Notes under the pieces: generated by a model
Databases searched by the model: none
What the model was told of the DNA's origin: nothing
Seen by the model: the letters and a program-made list of their open reading frames with translations, nothing else
Virus record (IMG/VR): IMGVR_UViG_3300041411_000080
Location: 186,001-250,000 of that record
Length of the DNA stretch: 64,000 nucleotides
Source: a virus
Direction: 5' to 3' (one strand)
Shown: one piece after another, positions 43,786 through 52,447 of the stretch
Position numbering within the stretch: the first letter of the stretch is position 1
Layout: every line of letters starts with the position of its first letter
Translations under genes and position numbers: made by a program

Positions 43786-45366
43786 TTACTGATTGATCTG
43801 AGCCAGGTGAATCACAACTTCAGTGATCGTGTGCTTGATGGTTTGCGGAAGGATCAGCACTCGGTTGTGAGTAACTTGATTGGCTTCTTTGAACAACTTA
43901 TCTGGTCCATGGTAAACCCAGTTTGAGCCACGGATAGAATGGTTACAGTTGTTGATTGCGAGACCTGCCATGTTTTCAGGCTTAGGAGTCTCATTACCAT
44001 TTTGCGGTGTCTTCTGAAGTTTCATGTGCGGGAACAGTTCATCCAGTTGTGGACGGAACCGATTCGCGATACGAGAACCCTGACGAGTTTGACTCAGTTG
44101 CGTTGTGGAATCATGAGACCCATGGCGCAACGGTTCAACCTGCATCAGGATGGCGGCATCATTAAAGCCCCAATGCCATAGCAGTGCCTGAGTTGTAGCC
44201 AACAGGTAGTTCACTGGTAGTTTGGAGATATGGTAGAATGCTCTCGCTGGGAATGCCTTAGCCATTACCCACTGTGCAAGCAGGATTTGGTGTGGACGGA
44301 TCTCAACGTTACCAACGGAAGTGATACAGCTAATACATTGCCTGAGTTTATCTTTGCAGATCGTTGGATCTACTTCTTCTGCCAGCAGTTCATAATCCAT
44401 TGCATCGATGTTGTAAGCTTCGATGTCACCTGGACTGATACGACCTTTAGTTTTGTGAGATTCGATGAACGATGTTTTATCTTCGTCATCACCGCCACCG
44501 CCTTCAGGAAGTTTCTTAGCTACACGGTCAGCGGTACTACGTTCTGCTGGTGTGAGGTTAGTCATCACATAGCGGAAGATGTTTGCAACGATCGAGTGAC
44601 TGGTTGGATCGTTCAGTGGAATGATTGTCAGACGACGAACCAAGACTTTGGATTGCAGCAGTACACGAATGTCAGTGGAACTCAGACCAGCCCAAGCGCG
44701 TGCCAACGATAGTGGTTCATCATCAACACAGTACTTAACATAACCGCCGAGCTTATCGAATACAGTTGGGATCTCTTCACCCAATACATCGACTTCGTTC
44801 ATTGGCCAGTTAGCCAGTTCAGTCTCAGACACGAGACCGATTACGTTGTTCTCTTTATACAGCTCTTGATCGGTGCATTGATCAATGTACTCACCCCAAA
44901 CTGGAATCATAGCTTGGAGAGCCAGAGCTACAGTTGCGATGTTGATATAGTCAGACTTCAGATAAGTTTGCTCACGCTTGTTATAGCGAGAGTCTTCCGT
45001 GATGGTATCCTGGATATCAGCAGGGATGTGCAAGTTACCGATAGTCAGCAACCAACGGCGCAGCCGGTTCATTGGGATCTGTTTATAGATCTCCCCGATG
45101 TGGTGAATCAAACTACTAACGAGCATCGATGGATCGAAACCCATCTTGAACAGCTTATGGATTTCTTCATAGCTGTGGAACAACCGATCTTGCGTAGGTG
45201 CATCAACGTTTTCTAGATAGCCATTCAACTCCAAGAAGACCCGATTAGGATCAGCCAATTTAACTTTACTGTACGCACGAGCACTCCATGACAATTCAAC
45301 ATCGCCATGTGTAACACTCACCTGAGTAAAGCCATTGCCCTGTACATTAGTTACAGCAAATTTCAT
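43786..45366 (-). CDS. Non-virion RNA polymerase accessory subunit candidate (phiKZ gp68-like), 526 aa
   Basis: The size (526 aa) and place agree with the fifth subunit of the phiKZ non-virion RNA polymerase (gp68), which has no bacterial counterpart and is needed for promoter-dependent transcription. The sequence is mixed alpha/beta with a flexible loop (KLPEGGGGDDEDKTSF, about 285-300). AGAGGTTCGCT precedes the ATG. The gene is driven by the 35-nt early-type element at 45389-45423, nearly the same as the one before ChmA. Assignment is by synteny and length; no motif proves it. Confidence 0.55.
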   Translation of the reverse strand: MKFAVTNVQGNGFTQVSVTHGDVELSWSARAYSKVKLADPNRVFLELNGYLENVDAPTQDRLFHSYEEIHKLFKMGFDPSMLVSSLIHHIGEIYKQIPMNRLRRWLLTIGNLHIPADIQDTITEDSRYNKREQTYLKSDYINIATVALALQAMIPVWGEYIDQCTDQELYKENNVIGLVSETELANWPMNEVDVLGEEIPTVFDKLGGYVKYCVDDEPLSLARAWAGLSSTDIRVLLQSKVLVRRLTIIPLNDPTSHSIVANIFRYVMTNLTPAERSTADRVAKKLPEGGGGDDEDKTSFIESHKTKGRISPGDIEAYNIDAMDYELLAEEVDPTICKDKLRQCISCITSVGNVEIRPHQILLAQWVMAKAFPARAFYHISKLPVNYLLATTQALLWHWGFNDAAILMQVEPLRHGSHDSTTQLSQTRQGSRIANRFRPQLDELFPHMKLQKTPQNGNETPKPENMAGLAINNCNHSIRGSNWVYHGPDKLFKEANQVTHNRVLILPQTIKHTITEVVIHLAQINQ

Positions 45367-45388
45367 AGCGAACCTCTGTTATGTACTA

Positions 45389-45423
45389 CACCTGTATGAT
45401 ATAAATCTGAACTTTTTTCTATT
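45389..45423 (-). promoter_or_regulatory. 35-nt early-promoter-like element before the gp68-like gene
   Basis: This stretch equals 57369-57403 at 34 of 35 positions. On the minus strand it reads AATAGAAAAAAGTTCAGATT followed by TATATCATAC. It ends 23 nt before the ATG. Conservation in non-coding DNA before two early-class genes points to a promoter for the virion RNA polymerase. Confidence 0.7.
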
Positions 45424-45497
45424 GACCCTGAACCGGGCGAGAGGGCATAGGGCAACCCTGAGTTAAACTCAAGATCGCCGTATGTTAAAGGAAGGAC

Positions 45498-46253
45498 TTA
45501 GAAGTCAAAGTTTGGGAGTTCTTTGTCATCGAAGGAATCGAAGCCAGTACCGCCACCGCCTTGTGGACGAGGACGTTGGCCACCACCACCATTGCCGCCA
45601 CCGTAGCTGTTACCACCACCTTGCTTACCGCCTGGGCCAGCACCGCCATTCATGTTGGCAGGGTTAGCAACGTTCTTCGCATTAGGATCGAAGTTACCAC
45701 CGGTCAGCAGGTTGTAGATCATTGGCTCAACAGTACGAGCGAAACCGTTAGCATAAGCTACGGACATTGCTTCAACGCTCAGCAGGGAACCATCGCCATT
45801 CTGGATACCATGATATTTGGTAGGACCGAAGAAGAAGCGAATGCGTGGACGGTTCTGTTGCGAACTCAGTACAGCGATGTAGATACGACCATCGGTAGCT
45901 TTACCGATTACCAGAGTGGACAGAGTCATTACTCGATCCAGTTTCTTACCTGCAACGAAGTCATCTTGATAGATCAGCTTGAGTTCGTTCGGGGTATCAG
46001 GGACACCTTCAGTCAGCTTGCGCAGGTAGGCCATTGCTACTGCGAAAGTACCGAGGTCCATGTTGAAATCGATCTTACCATTGTTCAGGTCACCCTGTAC
46101 GTTGGTTTTGACAGTAACCCGTGGACAGTTACCATAAACACCAAAGCGCAGGTTAGGACGCTTGTTAGAACCTTCAACGGGATCAGCAAACATCCAGTTG
46201 GACATTACCGAGAAGATGTTCAGAACTGGTGCTGGGAAGTTTTGTTGCGACAT
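45498..46253 (-). CDS. SSB-like protein with Gly-rich linker and acidic tip, 251 aa
   Basis: The start is taken at 46253 (MSQQNFPAP) with GGAGTTATACCCC upstream; the longer TTG start would include that site. Residues about 1-185 form a beta-rich domain. A Gly/Asn linker follows (GGAGPGGKQGGGNSYGGGNG), then RPRPQ and the ending FDSFDDKELPNFDF. A globular domain, flexible Gly-rich linker and acidic-aromatic tip is the layout of bacterial single-stranded DNA-binding proteins, where the tip recruits replication proteins. An RNA-binding nucleus-associated protein is an alternative. The OB fold itself is not provable by eye. Confidence 0.5.
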   Translation of the reverse strand: MSQQNFPAPVLNIFSVMSNWMFADPVEGSNKRPNLRFGVYGNCPRVTVKTNVQGDLNNGKIDFNMDLGTFAVAMAYLRKLTEGVPDTPNELKLIYQDDFVAGKKLDRVMTLSTLVIGKATDGRIYIAVLSSQQNRPRIRFFFGPTKYHGIQNGDGSLLSVEAMSVAYANGFARTVEPMIYNLLTGGNFDPNAKNVANPANMNGGAGPGGKQGGGNSYGGGNGGGGQRPRPQGGGGTGFDSFDDKELPNFDF

Positions 46254-46323
46254 GGGGTATAACTCCAATTGGATTAAATTACACTTCGCGAGAGTGTGGT
46301 ACGTAGTATATGCTGCTGGAGTA

Positions 46324-47151
46324 TTATCTCAGCGTAGCATATGATTCTTTAAGTTCTTTCGATCCGTAAGCCTGAATGTCATGATACAGCTTGCCTTCGG
46401 TGGTAACAGGTGACCACTTCTTATTGATAGCTAACTGACGTAACTGACCTACGATCGCTCGTGGTTGAGGCACTAGATCCACGCCATCTCCAAACACCTG
46501 AATGGTGTATTTGAGGAACGGCATGGGTGTATCCTCTTTTATGTTGTTTAGCTTTGTATACCACATTTGCCATGGCTTGAACTTACCCGTGTGGGATTCA
46601 AGCAATAGCAGACGTTGGAAGTGTTCCTTCCATAACAACTCATGTGGGTAGTGAGTCATGAGAGCAACAGTACCTTCACTAGGTGGAGGTTTCTTATTGA
46701 TCTCTAGAACTTCTATCCCCTCAGCTTTCATTCGCTGAGACAACTCAATAGCGGCGTACCGCTCGTAAACTTCATATGCCATTTGTTTAGGCGTTTTGGC
46801 TTCTTTAAAGGTAGCCTTGGGAAACATCCACTTCATTGCGTCTTTACCTGCAATGTAATAGCGGACCTTCGCCCTAGCTCCTGACTGTGCCAATGCAACC
46901 GGGATAGTCTGGACCTCCTGCATCAGAACCTCGACAGCCGCAGCTGGATTCAAGTTCGCTACTTCAGATGTAGGTACAGCCGACCAAAGATTCCGAGCCA
47001 ACGTTCTAAGGTTGACCCAGATCTCTTTTACCGATTTAACGTCAATTGGTTGCTTAGGTGGATTCGGATGAGTACCTAAATAACCCTCAAAGGCAAGAGA
47101 GGTTCCGATACTAACAGGTATCTGCCCAACTTCTCTTTCAATGAGATCCAT
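46324..47151 (-). CDS. Unknown protein, 275 aa, next to SbcD-like nuclease
   Basis: A soluble basic protein (MDLIEREVGQIPVSIGTSLA ... KKPPPSEGTVALMTHYPHEL). It starts 3 nt after the stop of the nuclease gene, with AAGGGATAAACC as binding site, so it is cotranslated with it. No motif is recognised. Recombination or repair involvement is contextual. Confidence 0.55.
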   Translation of the reverse strand: MDLIEREVGQIPVSIGTSLAFEGYLGTHPNPPKQPIDVKSVKEIWVNLRTLARNLWSAVPTSEVANLNPAAAVEVLMQEVQTIPVALAQSGARAKVRYYIAGKDAMKWMFPKATFKEAKTPKQMAYEVYERYAAIELSQRMKAEGIEVLEINKKPPPSEGTVALMTHYPHELLWKEHFQRLLLLESHTGKFKPWQMWYTKLNNIKEDTPMPFLKYTIQVFGDGVDLVPQPRAIVGQLRQLAINKKWSPVTTEGKLYHDIQAYGSKELKESYATLR

Positions 47152-47154
47152 GGT

Positions 47155-48300
47155 TTATCCCTTAACTAACTCTTTAAATCTCATAGCGCAACGTTCCACG
47201 GTCGTCTCTGAGTGCCCTTGGTTTTCCAGCTCATACAACAACAGTTCAAGAATGTTATCCTTGGTGATAGGGACAAATTCTGACATGTCGAAGTTCCGCA
47301 TGGACTCCATCACAGTATTCTTCTTGGCGGTAGCTTTTTCCACAGTGATCTGCCAATCGAAAGCTTGGTACTCTCGACGATAGGAATCAATGTCACCGTT
47401 AGCTACATCACCCGGATCACACCTTAGGCGAATAGAAGAACCTCGAGGCAGGTCTTTAATACGTTCTTTGATCTGGAAGTTAAGTTCTTTGGTATCTAAC
47501 CCATGGACTTCCCAAGTAACGTATTTCTTAGCTCCCCGGTTCTCAATGAACGTAGCGGTGAATGTATCATCCTTACGGACTTCAAAGTGGAACATGCCTT
47601 TAGGGATTTCATCAGCATGGCAGATTCGATCAAATGAACCAGCGGCATAGATCCTTTCATTAACAGTCATGTTGTGAACGTGACCGATGAGGATTTGATG
47701 TTTCACTAAGGCGAGGTATTCTTGTTCGTCATGTGTAGGTTCTTCAACGATGCTAGGTAGCTGATAACTGAATGCCCCGTGCATTACAGCGAAGTCTACC
47801 TGTGTAATACCCATCTCCTTCATCTTAGCTTTCACTTGACCCAAGGTCACGGAAGTACTCGGATGCCATTTGTCAGGGACAAAAAGGAAATGAGCGTCAA
47901 AGCGCTCGTTGTATAGAATCTCTAGTTCTTTAGCGTAGTGTAGTTCCACCGGAATATTGGCGTTAACTTTCTGCTCAATAAAGAACTGAGACTGCTTACG
48001 GTCATGACTAGGTGTTCCTTCTACTATATACAGGTGTACGTCGTACGCAGCACATTTATACAGCAGGATTGTGATCCAACGGTTAATAGCGTTTACGTCA
48101 TCATCACCGTTGTTCAACTGACGATCAAATAGATCCCCAGTAATAATGACCATGTCGAGTGTTTTCAACAGGTCATCTGTAATCAAACGTTGTAGGTTTT
48201 TGATGATGTGAGATGCTGGAGTCAAGCGATGCCCTAAATGGACATCGCCTAAACTAATGTACTTGAATACTCCAGGCGTCTTAGTCCGGTCAGTCTTCAT
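47155..48300 (-). CDS. SbcD/Mre11-type metallophosphoesterase nuclease, 381 aa
   Basis: Metal-binding motifs appear in order: SLGDVHLGH (D-x-H), ITGDLFDRQ (GDxxD), EGTPSHDRKQ (the phage variant of GNHD), VMHGAF, and IGHVHNM (GHxH). This is the two-metal phosphoesterase core of SbcD, Mre11 and T4 gp47, which with a Rad50-like partner processes DNA ends. No partner ATPase is seen in this window. I prefer the ATG at 48300 (MKTDRTKTPG) over a GTG 30 nt upstream; it overlaps the preceding gene by 11 nt. The C-terminal 110 residues would be the partner-binding region. Confidence 0.8.
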   Translation of the reverse strand: MKTDRTKTPGVFKYISLGDVHLGHRLTPASHIIKNLQRLITDDLLKTLDMVIITGDLFDRQLNNGDDDVNAINRWITILLYKCAAYDVHLYIVEGTPSHDRKQSQFFIEQKVNANIPVELHYAKELEILYNERFDAHFLFVPDKWHPSTSVTLGQVKAKMKEMGITQVDFAVMHGAFSYQLPSIVEEPTHDEQEYLALVKHQILIGHVHNMTVNERIYAAGSFDRICHADEIPKGMFHFEVRKDDTFTATFIENRGAKKYVTWEVHGLDTKELNFQIKERIKDLPRGSSIRLRCDPGDVANGDIDSYRREYQAFDWQITVEKATAKKNTVMESMRNFDMSEFVPITKDNILELLLYELENQGHSETTVERCAMRFKELVKG

Positions 48301-48907
48301 CCAATAATCCGTCGCTTTGGAATGGGTCACCCGCCAGCTGAATTACTTCACCTGTGCTACTGGTTGTAGTAGTAATTGGGGAGCCATCAAGCGAGTACAA
48401 CGGATTACCCTCGTCGTCGAGGAAGGTCTTTCCGTACAACGCGAGAATGGCCCCAACTGGGACAAGGAGTTTCTCTTCGATCGGAACGATCTGAGAGATC
48501 TGATGTAGGTATTCAGTGATGTACTGTTCTACCGGTTCATTGGTACCACGATGCCGCAACATAGAAGCATGTTCGATCAAGTGGTTAACCGTGATCCCAC
48601 CGTTAGTGGAACTCATGGATGTATCCACACGTGCATGCAATGGAGGTACAGTAAACAAAGTAACGGTTTTACCATCGCGTACACCCGCTACACGCAGAGG
48701 CATAGTCAATTCAACTACGTACCGCTTATAACGAGCTAGGTTGTTTTCATCCCATGGCCTTTGGAGCAATGGAACGATCTGATGTTCAAACACGTCTTCT
48801 GCAACAACAGGGGTTTGCCGTTCGTCGTTGGAGAGGATGTCTGCACAAGCTCGCATCACCTCCATCTCACTAACCCGCATACCCGCGAGATAGTTAACCT
48901 TCGACAT
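48290..48907 (-). CDS. Unknown protein, 205 aa
   Basis: A soluble protein (MSKVNYLAGMRVSEMEVMRA) with an acidic end (GDPFQSDGLLDED). GAGGTAACAGAG precedes the ATG. It overlaps both neighbours (14 nt with the 172-aa gene, 11 nt with the nuclease), so it is in the same coupled series. Function not recognised. Confidence 0.55.
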   Translation of the reverse strand: MSKVNYLAGMRVSEMEVMRACADILSNDERQTPVVAEDVFEHQIVPLLQRPWDENNLARYKRYVVELTMPLRVAGVRDGKTVTLFTVPPLHARVDTSMSSTNGGITVNHLIEHASMLRHRGTNEPVEQYITEYLHQISQIVPIEEKLLVPVGAILALYGKTFLDDEGNPLYSLDGSPITTTTSSTGEVIQLAGDPFQSDGLLDED

Positions 48908-49412
48908 TCTCTGTTACCTCAGCAGGCTTTGCAGTGGTATAAGCGATAATGTTAACCAGTAGCTCTTTACGATCAGCGAAGAGGTTTGGGTTAGCATCAA
49001 AGAATTCACTGAACGGACCACAGCCATCATTCATGATGTTTTCTGGATCTCGTGCCAAAGCGTAGTTATAGCCACCATCTTCGAGTTTGGTGACTACTAC
49101 AGTCTGGCTGTTTTCAGTAACAGTCTTACCGTCAACAGGATAGATGTCAAACCCACGCTCCAGTGCCGCTACGCCTTTTGCAGCGTCTTCAATGGAATGG
49201 TCTAGGTTGTCTGTCAAACCTTTGAAGGTATTGCTCAGAACGCGTGCTACGCGGACTTCAAAAGCATCTTCACCCGACTTGAACAACTTCAGGACCTTCA
49301 GAATAGTCTGGTCCATATCATGCAATCGTTTCTGAATAGTGGCTTGCGTTTGTTTGATAGTGGCTACGTCTTGGGCCAGCTGATCTAGTGGGCTATTAGG
49401 TGTAGTGTCCAT
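48894..49412 (-). CDS. Coiled-coil protein, 172 aa
   Basis: Residues about 8-50 form a heptad-like coiled coil (LAQDVATIKQTQATIQKRLH). The middle is helical and the C-terminal part mixed. The binding site is weak (GGATAATTAA). It begins 4 nt after the stop of the 135-aa gene. Unknown function. Confidence 0.55.
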   Translation of the reverse strand: MDTTPNSPLDQLAQDVATIKQTQATIQKRLHDMDQTILKVLKLFKSGEDAFEVRVARVLSNTFKGLTDNLDHSIEDAAKGVAALERGFDIYPVDGKTVTENSQTVVVTKLEDGGYNYALARDPENIMNDGCGPFSEFFDANPNLFADRKELLVNIIAYTTAKPAEVTENVEG

Positions 49413-49416
49413 TTAA

Positions 49417-49824
49417 TTATCCATTGTTGATTTTAGCGATTCTGACGACTCGTCCGTCCTCGACATAAACAAGCTTACCGACTGTATAGGGTCTACCAGA
49501 GTTATCGTAGACTGTCCCTGTAAAGCTGATGGAATACTGATCAGGTTTAGTAGGGTCATCAGCTGTGACCTCTACGATTGCTTCAGCAGTATTACCGTAA
49601 ACAGATTGGAACTTAGTCTGAAGGTCTTCAGCCATTTGTTGTTCGAGACCGAGCATGTCACCAGCATTAGTCTTCAATGTATATTGCATTGAGGTATTTT
49701 GTTCAGCATGTAGTACTGAGTCAGATGCTTCGGTTGCAATGTAGCAGGACAACAGGTAATCTGCCGTACCAGCAAAGTCATTAATCCAACCGGAAACACC
49801 TAGCGTGGGTAGGAACTTAGGCAT
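49417..49824 (-). CDS. Unknown protein, 135 aa
   Basis: A beta-rich small protein (MPKFLPTLGVSGWINDFAGT; YSISFTGTVYDNSGRPYTVG; LVYVEDGRVVRIAKINNG) of the kind seen as phage structural subunits. GGTGATTT precedes the ATG. It is followed by the coiled-coil gene at 4 nt spacing. Family not recognised. Confidence 0.5.
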   Translation of the reverse strand: MPKFLPTLGVSGWINDFAGTADYLLSCYIATEASDSVLHAEQNTSMQYTLKTNAGDMLGLEQQMAEDLQTKFQSVYGNTAEAIVEVTADDPTKPDQYSISFTGTVYDNSGRPYTVGKLVYVEDGRVVRIAKINNG

Positions 49825-49852
49825 AAATCACCAAAAAAGAAAGGGTATAGAT

Positions 49853-49872
49853 GCGGAGCCCTAAGGCCCCGC
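49853..49872 (-). terminator. Hairpin terminator after the 150-aa gene
   Basis: GCGGAGCC and GGCCCCGC pair around CTAA with one A-C mismatch. It lies 5 nt past the stop at 49877. The minus-strand tail contains CTTTCTTTTTTGG some 10 nt further. Confidence 0.6.
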
Positions 49873-49876
49873 GATT

Positions 49877-50329
49877 TTACTCGGTTCGGTTAATGCGGCG
49901 ATAACATTGCAGAACCGGATGATCCGATGGAATCATGAGGCCCAGCAAGTGGATCTGACCACCAGCATTAGGAATGTCGTAAGTGACAGAATGAACCAAA
50001 TCAAGATCACTTACTGCTGTGGCATTAGCCCAGAAGTTATATCGAGCGTCACCAAACTCAACTTGTGCGATACCCAGTAGACCTGTAAACAGACCTAGTA
50101 CCCCACCGTCTTCTTCGTACATCTTGAAGTCCCACTCAACCAACTGAGTGCGTACGCCGTTTTCATCTTCAACCCAAGCTAGTTCATCATCAAGGGTATA
50201 TTGCCCTTGTGGGTTCCGCTTAAGAAGAATGTATTGCTGTGGATCGAATGGCCCTTTCTCTGCAACCAGAGCAGCAAAGCGTGGCAAATCGTTAATGCTG
50301 GCATAGGTGCCGAAAGTATTATCACTCAT
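49877..50329 (-). CDS. Unknown protein of the NDLP...DHP group, 150 aa
   Basis: The N-terminal YASINDLPRF and the near-terminal HLLGLMIPSDHP are shared in order with the 149-aa gene at 50820 (YTSLNDLPGR; HVLRLPQDHP), marking them as distant paralogs. The rest is beta-rich with conserved aromatic residues. GAGGGC lies before the ATG. It is a single gene between two hairpins. Function unknown. Confidence 0.55.
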   Translation of the reverse strand: MSDNTFGTYASINDLPRFAALVAEKGPFDPQQYILLKRNPQGQYTLDDELAWVEDENGVRTQLVEWDFKMYEEDGGVLGLFTGLLGIAQVEFGDARYNFWANATAVSDLDLVHSVTYDIPNAGGQIHLLGLMIPSDHPVLQCYRRINRTE

Positions 50330-50362
50330 GTGAAGCCCTCTGTAAAAAAAATAACAAGTGAA

Positions 50363-50380
50363 TGGAACCCGAAGGTTCCA
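50363..50380 (-). terminator. Hairpin terminator after the 132-aa gene
   Basis: TGGAACC and GGTTCCA pair around CGAA. On the minus strand it is followed by TTCACTTGTTATTTTTTTTA, a good T-rich tail. Confidence 0.75.
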
Positions 50381-50400
50381 CTACACAAGATATTGCAGAG

Positions 50401-50799
50401 TTATGCCGCTGCGCTATGTTCGTCCGCATCCGGTACGATCAATGGTGCATCTTCCATGTATGGAAGACGAATCATAAACTGATTAACTGGAATACCGTGG
50501 TCCATCGGATCAAGTCCACCGAAGGCAACTTTCACCTGATGCAGTTGACCACCAAAGAAATGGATAGCCAATCGTGCTGGTAACTTACCAAAGTTTACGG
50601 TATCCATCGAGAAGTCACGACCGTGGAACAGATGATCCCCCACGCCCGATACCACACTGATGTGCGGTCGAATGTATCTTTCAAAGATCTCTGGGGTATA
50701 AGCAATGTCACCTCCCCATTCAGAGAAGAGAATCCATTTACCGTCTTCTTCTTTCTGGAAGTGATAGTTCAGAACTACTTGTTCTTTAGCTTCAGACAT
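50401..50799 (-). CDS. Unknown protein, 132 aa
   Basis: MSEAKEQVVLNYHFQKEEDG opens a beta-rich protein with a hydrophobic centre (ARLAIHFFGGQLHQVKVAFGG) and an acidic end. It lies between two NDLP...DHP paralogs and may be a third, more diverged member (its NQFMIRLPYMEDAP stands where the others have xLMIPxDHP). Evidence for homology is weak. Confidence 0.5.
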   Translation of the reverse strand: MSEAKEQVVLNYHFQKEEDGKWILFSEWGGDIAYTPEIFERYIRPHISVVSGVGDHLFHGRDFSMDTVNFGKLPARLAIHFFGGQLHQVKVAFGGLDPMDHGIPVNQFMIRLPYMEDAPLIVPDADEHSAAA

Positions 50800-50819
50800 G
50801 ACTATTACTCTTGAGTTGA

Positions 50820-51269
50820 TTAAGCAGCTGTTCCACCGTATACGTCTAAATCCACTGATTTACGATACACGACTTCTTCTTCCTGGAACAACCAGTTAGC
50901 CGGATGATCTTGTGGCAACCGCAACACGTGCACTTGGTAATAAGCACCGTCTTTACCTTCTTGCCAGATCTCGTGGCAGAACGCTTCTTGTCCGCGCGTG
51001 AAATAGGGCAGGTGATAACGTTCGCCTTCCCATTGGATCACGACTGTATTGAAAGGTGTGGTGTGTACACCTTTAATATCAGGACAGTTCACGAACTCTT
51101 CTGGCTTAAAGCGTGGTCTACGCTCATTGGTCTCATCGATACCACGGTAAGCAAAGCTACCCGCACGGTTACGATAGAAGTCGTTGTACTCAGTAGTAGA
51201 GTAAACGGTTACGACTTCATTTGGGCCACGACCAGGCAGGTCATTAAGACTTGTGTATTCAGTTTGCAT
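50820..51269 (-). CDS. Unknown protein of the NDLP...DHP group, 149 aa
   Basis: YTSLNDLPGRGPNEVVTVYS at the start and VHVLRLPQDHPANWLFQ near the end match the pattern of the 150-aa gene at 49877. GAGGTAGAC precedes the ATG. A terminator stands on its upstream side, so the 149- and 132-aa genes form a two-gene unit. Function unknown. Confidence 0.55.
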   Translation of the reverse strand: MQTEYTSLNDLPGRGPNEVVTVYSTTEYNDFYRNRAGSFAYRGIDETNERRPRFKPEEFVNCPDIKGVHTTPFNTVVIQWEGERYHLPYFTRGQEAFCHEIWQEGKDGAYYQVHVLRLPQDHPANWLFQEEEVVYRKSVDLDVYGGTAA

Positions 51270-51287
51270 GTCTACCTCGGAATAAAT

Positions 51288-51307
51288 GAGAGCCCCGTAG
51301 GGCTCTC
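51288..51307 (-). terminator. Hairpin terminator after the 203-aa gene
   Basis: GAGAGCCC and GGGCTCTC pair around CGTA, with TCATTTATTCCG following on the minus strand. It lies 11 nt past the stop at 51318. Confidence 0.75.
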
Positions 51308-51317
51308 TTATGGGGTC

Positions 51318-51929
51318 TTACAGCAGATTACCGATTGGACTGGTTGGGTCCATCTCGTGTTCATCCAACGAACGGTTAACAAGGTTCCAAGTACGGATGA
51401 TGTCAACCTTCTCAAACAGCGTCAGCTCTTTATCTTCTTCTGGTACGTTCTCATAGAAATCGTTCCATTCAAAGTGAGTGTCTTTAACGATGGCCATGCC
51501 ATCCATCACTCGACGATAGTCATAGTGGTTCACACCGATAGCATTACCATGATAGTTGGTATAGCTACCAGCATAACCTTCGACCGAGTCATTGAGATAC
51601 ATATCTCGCAGACGTGGTTCAGCCATGATGTACCGTTGCATAATCGGGTTAGCTGTTTGAAGCTGCTCGATGCTGTTGCAATAGTGGATGTTGTTACCCA
51701 TCCAACTAGTGTCAGCCTTCGCAGTTAGGTTCCGTAGAGCCTGCAATGCATCTGACTCGGAGATCGTCTGATAGAACGTCCGTGCTTTATTGAACCATCC
51801 AGCTGTGGTAGCTGTTACGTTCTGCATCAGGTTGTGCGTGCGCTCTTGGAGCCAGTTCGTGGTATTCGAATCGAGATAGCCGCCAGCAGCGATATCCATC
51901 AGGTCAACGCCGTAGGCTTGTTGTAACAT
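51318..51929 (-). CDS. Unknown protein, 203 aa
   Basis: A helical soluble protein (MLQQAYGVDLMDIAAGGYLD; NLTAKADTSWMGNNIHYCNS) with an acidic C-terminal part (YENVPEEDKELTLFEKVDII). GGGAGGAATGAAAT precedes the ATG. It follows the 93-aa gene by 17 nt. Family not recognised. Confidence 0.55.
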   Translation of the reverse strand: MLQQAYGVDLMDIAAGGYLDSNTTNWLQERTHNLMQNVTATTAGWFNKARTFYQTISESDALQALRNLTAKADTSWMGNNIHYCNSIEQLQTANPIMQRYIMAEPRLRDMYLNDSVEGYAGSYTNYHGNAIGVNHYDYRRVMDGMAIVKDTHFEWNDFYENVPEEDKELTLFEKVDIIRTWNLVNRSLDEHEMDPTSPIGNLL

Positions 51930-51946
51930 ATTTCATTCCTCCCATA

Positions 51947-52228
51947 TCACCAGTTGACGTGATCAAGTGAGTCAGGTATAAAGGGTTCTTTCAACTCTTT
52001 ATACATTTGCGCGATCAGGTCAATAACCTGAAATGGCGTTGGTCTACCCATTGCCTTAATGCGTTTTTCAAGTTGATCTAAGTTGATGCGTTTATCCATC
52101 GTCTTTACCTTGGATCTATCTAGGAGAGCTTCTATCTTTTCACGGATTTCAACTCGACTGTTTGAATCAACCCGTATACCACCAACCCCGTCACCTAATT
52201 TAACCAGCTCAGCAATACACGGATTCAT
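51947..52228 (-). CDS. Unknown small protein, 93 aa
   Basis: A basic helical protein (KIEALLDRSKVKTMDKRINL) beginning MNPCIAELVKLGDGVGGIRV. AGGGGATATGA precedes the ATG. An early-promoter-like element lies 14 nt upstream. It probably leads the 93-aa/203-aa unit. Function unknown. Confidence 0.55.
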   Translation of the reverse strand: MNPCIAELVKLGDGVGGIRVDSNSRVEIREKIEALLDRSKVKTMDKRINLDQLEKRIKAMGRPTPFQVIDLIAQMYKELKEPFIPDSLDHVNW

Positions 52229-52241
52229 TCATATCCCCTTA

Positions 52242-52266
52242 GTGATATAGATCTGAAATAAAGTCT
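52242..52266 (-). promoter_or_regulatory. Early-promoter-like element, weak copy
   Basis: The minus strand reads AGACTTTATTTCAGATCTAT then ATCAC. It shares the TTTATTT-[CG]-AGAT-[CT]-TATAT core with copies at 40063 and 58446 and lies just upstream of the 93-aa gene. Confidence 0.5.
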
Positions 52267-52447
52267 ACTCAGTCAATTGGCTATCTAAGTCAAACTTCCG
52301 TTCAACCCGCAGTTTACGCTTACGCGCAGCTCTCACTAGGACACGTGCATCTTTACGGTCTTTGTAAGTACCATGCGTAGGAACAACACAGCGCCATTCT
52401 TCTGGGATGGTAACTTCTTTACCACGTCGTATTCTAGTTTCAGCCAT
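52265..52447 (-). CDS. Basic small protein, 60 aa
   Basis: A strongly basic sequence (MAETRIRRGKEVTIPEEWRC ... RVLVRAARKRKLRVERKFDL) that could bind nucleic acid. The ATG overlaps the stop of the 418-aa gene (ATGGCTGA), a coupled start. Its stop lies inside the promoter element of the next unit. Unknown family. Confidence 0.55.
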   Translation of the reverse strand: MAETRIRRGKEVTIPEEWRCVVPTHGTYKDRKDARVLVRAARKRKLRVERKFDLDSQLTE

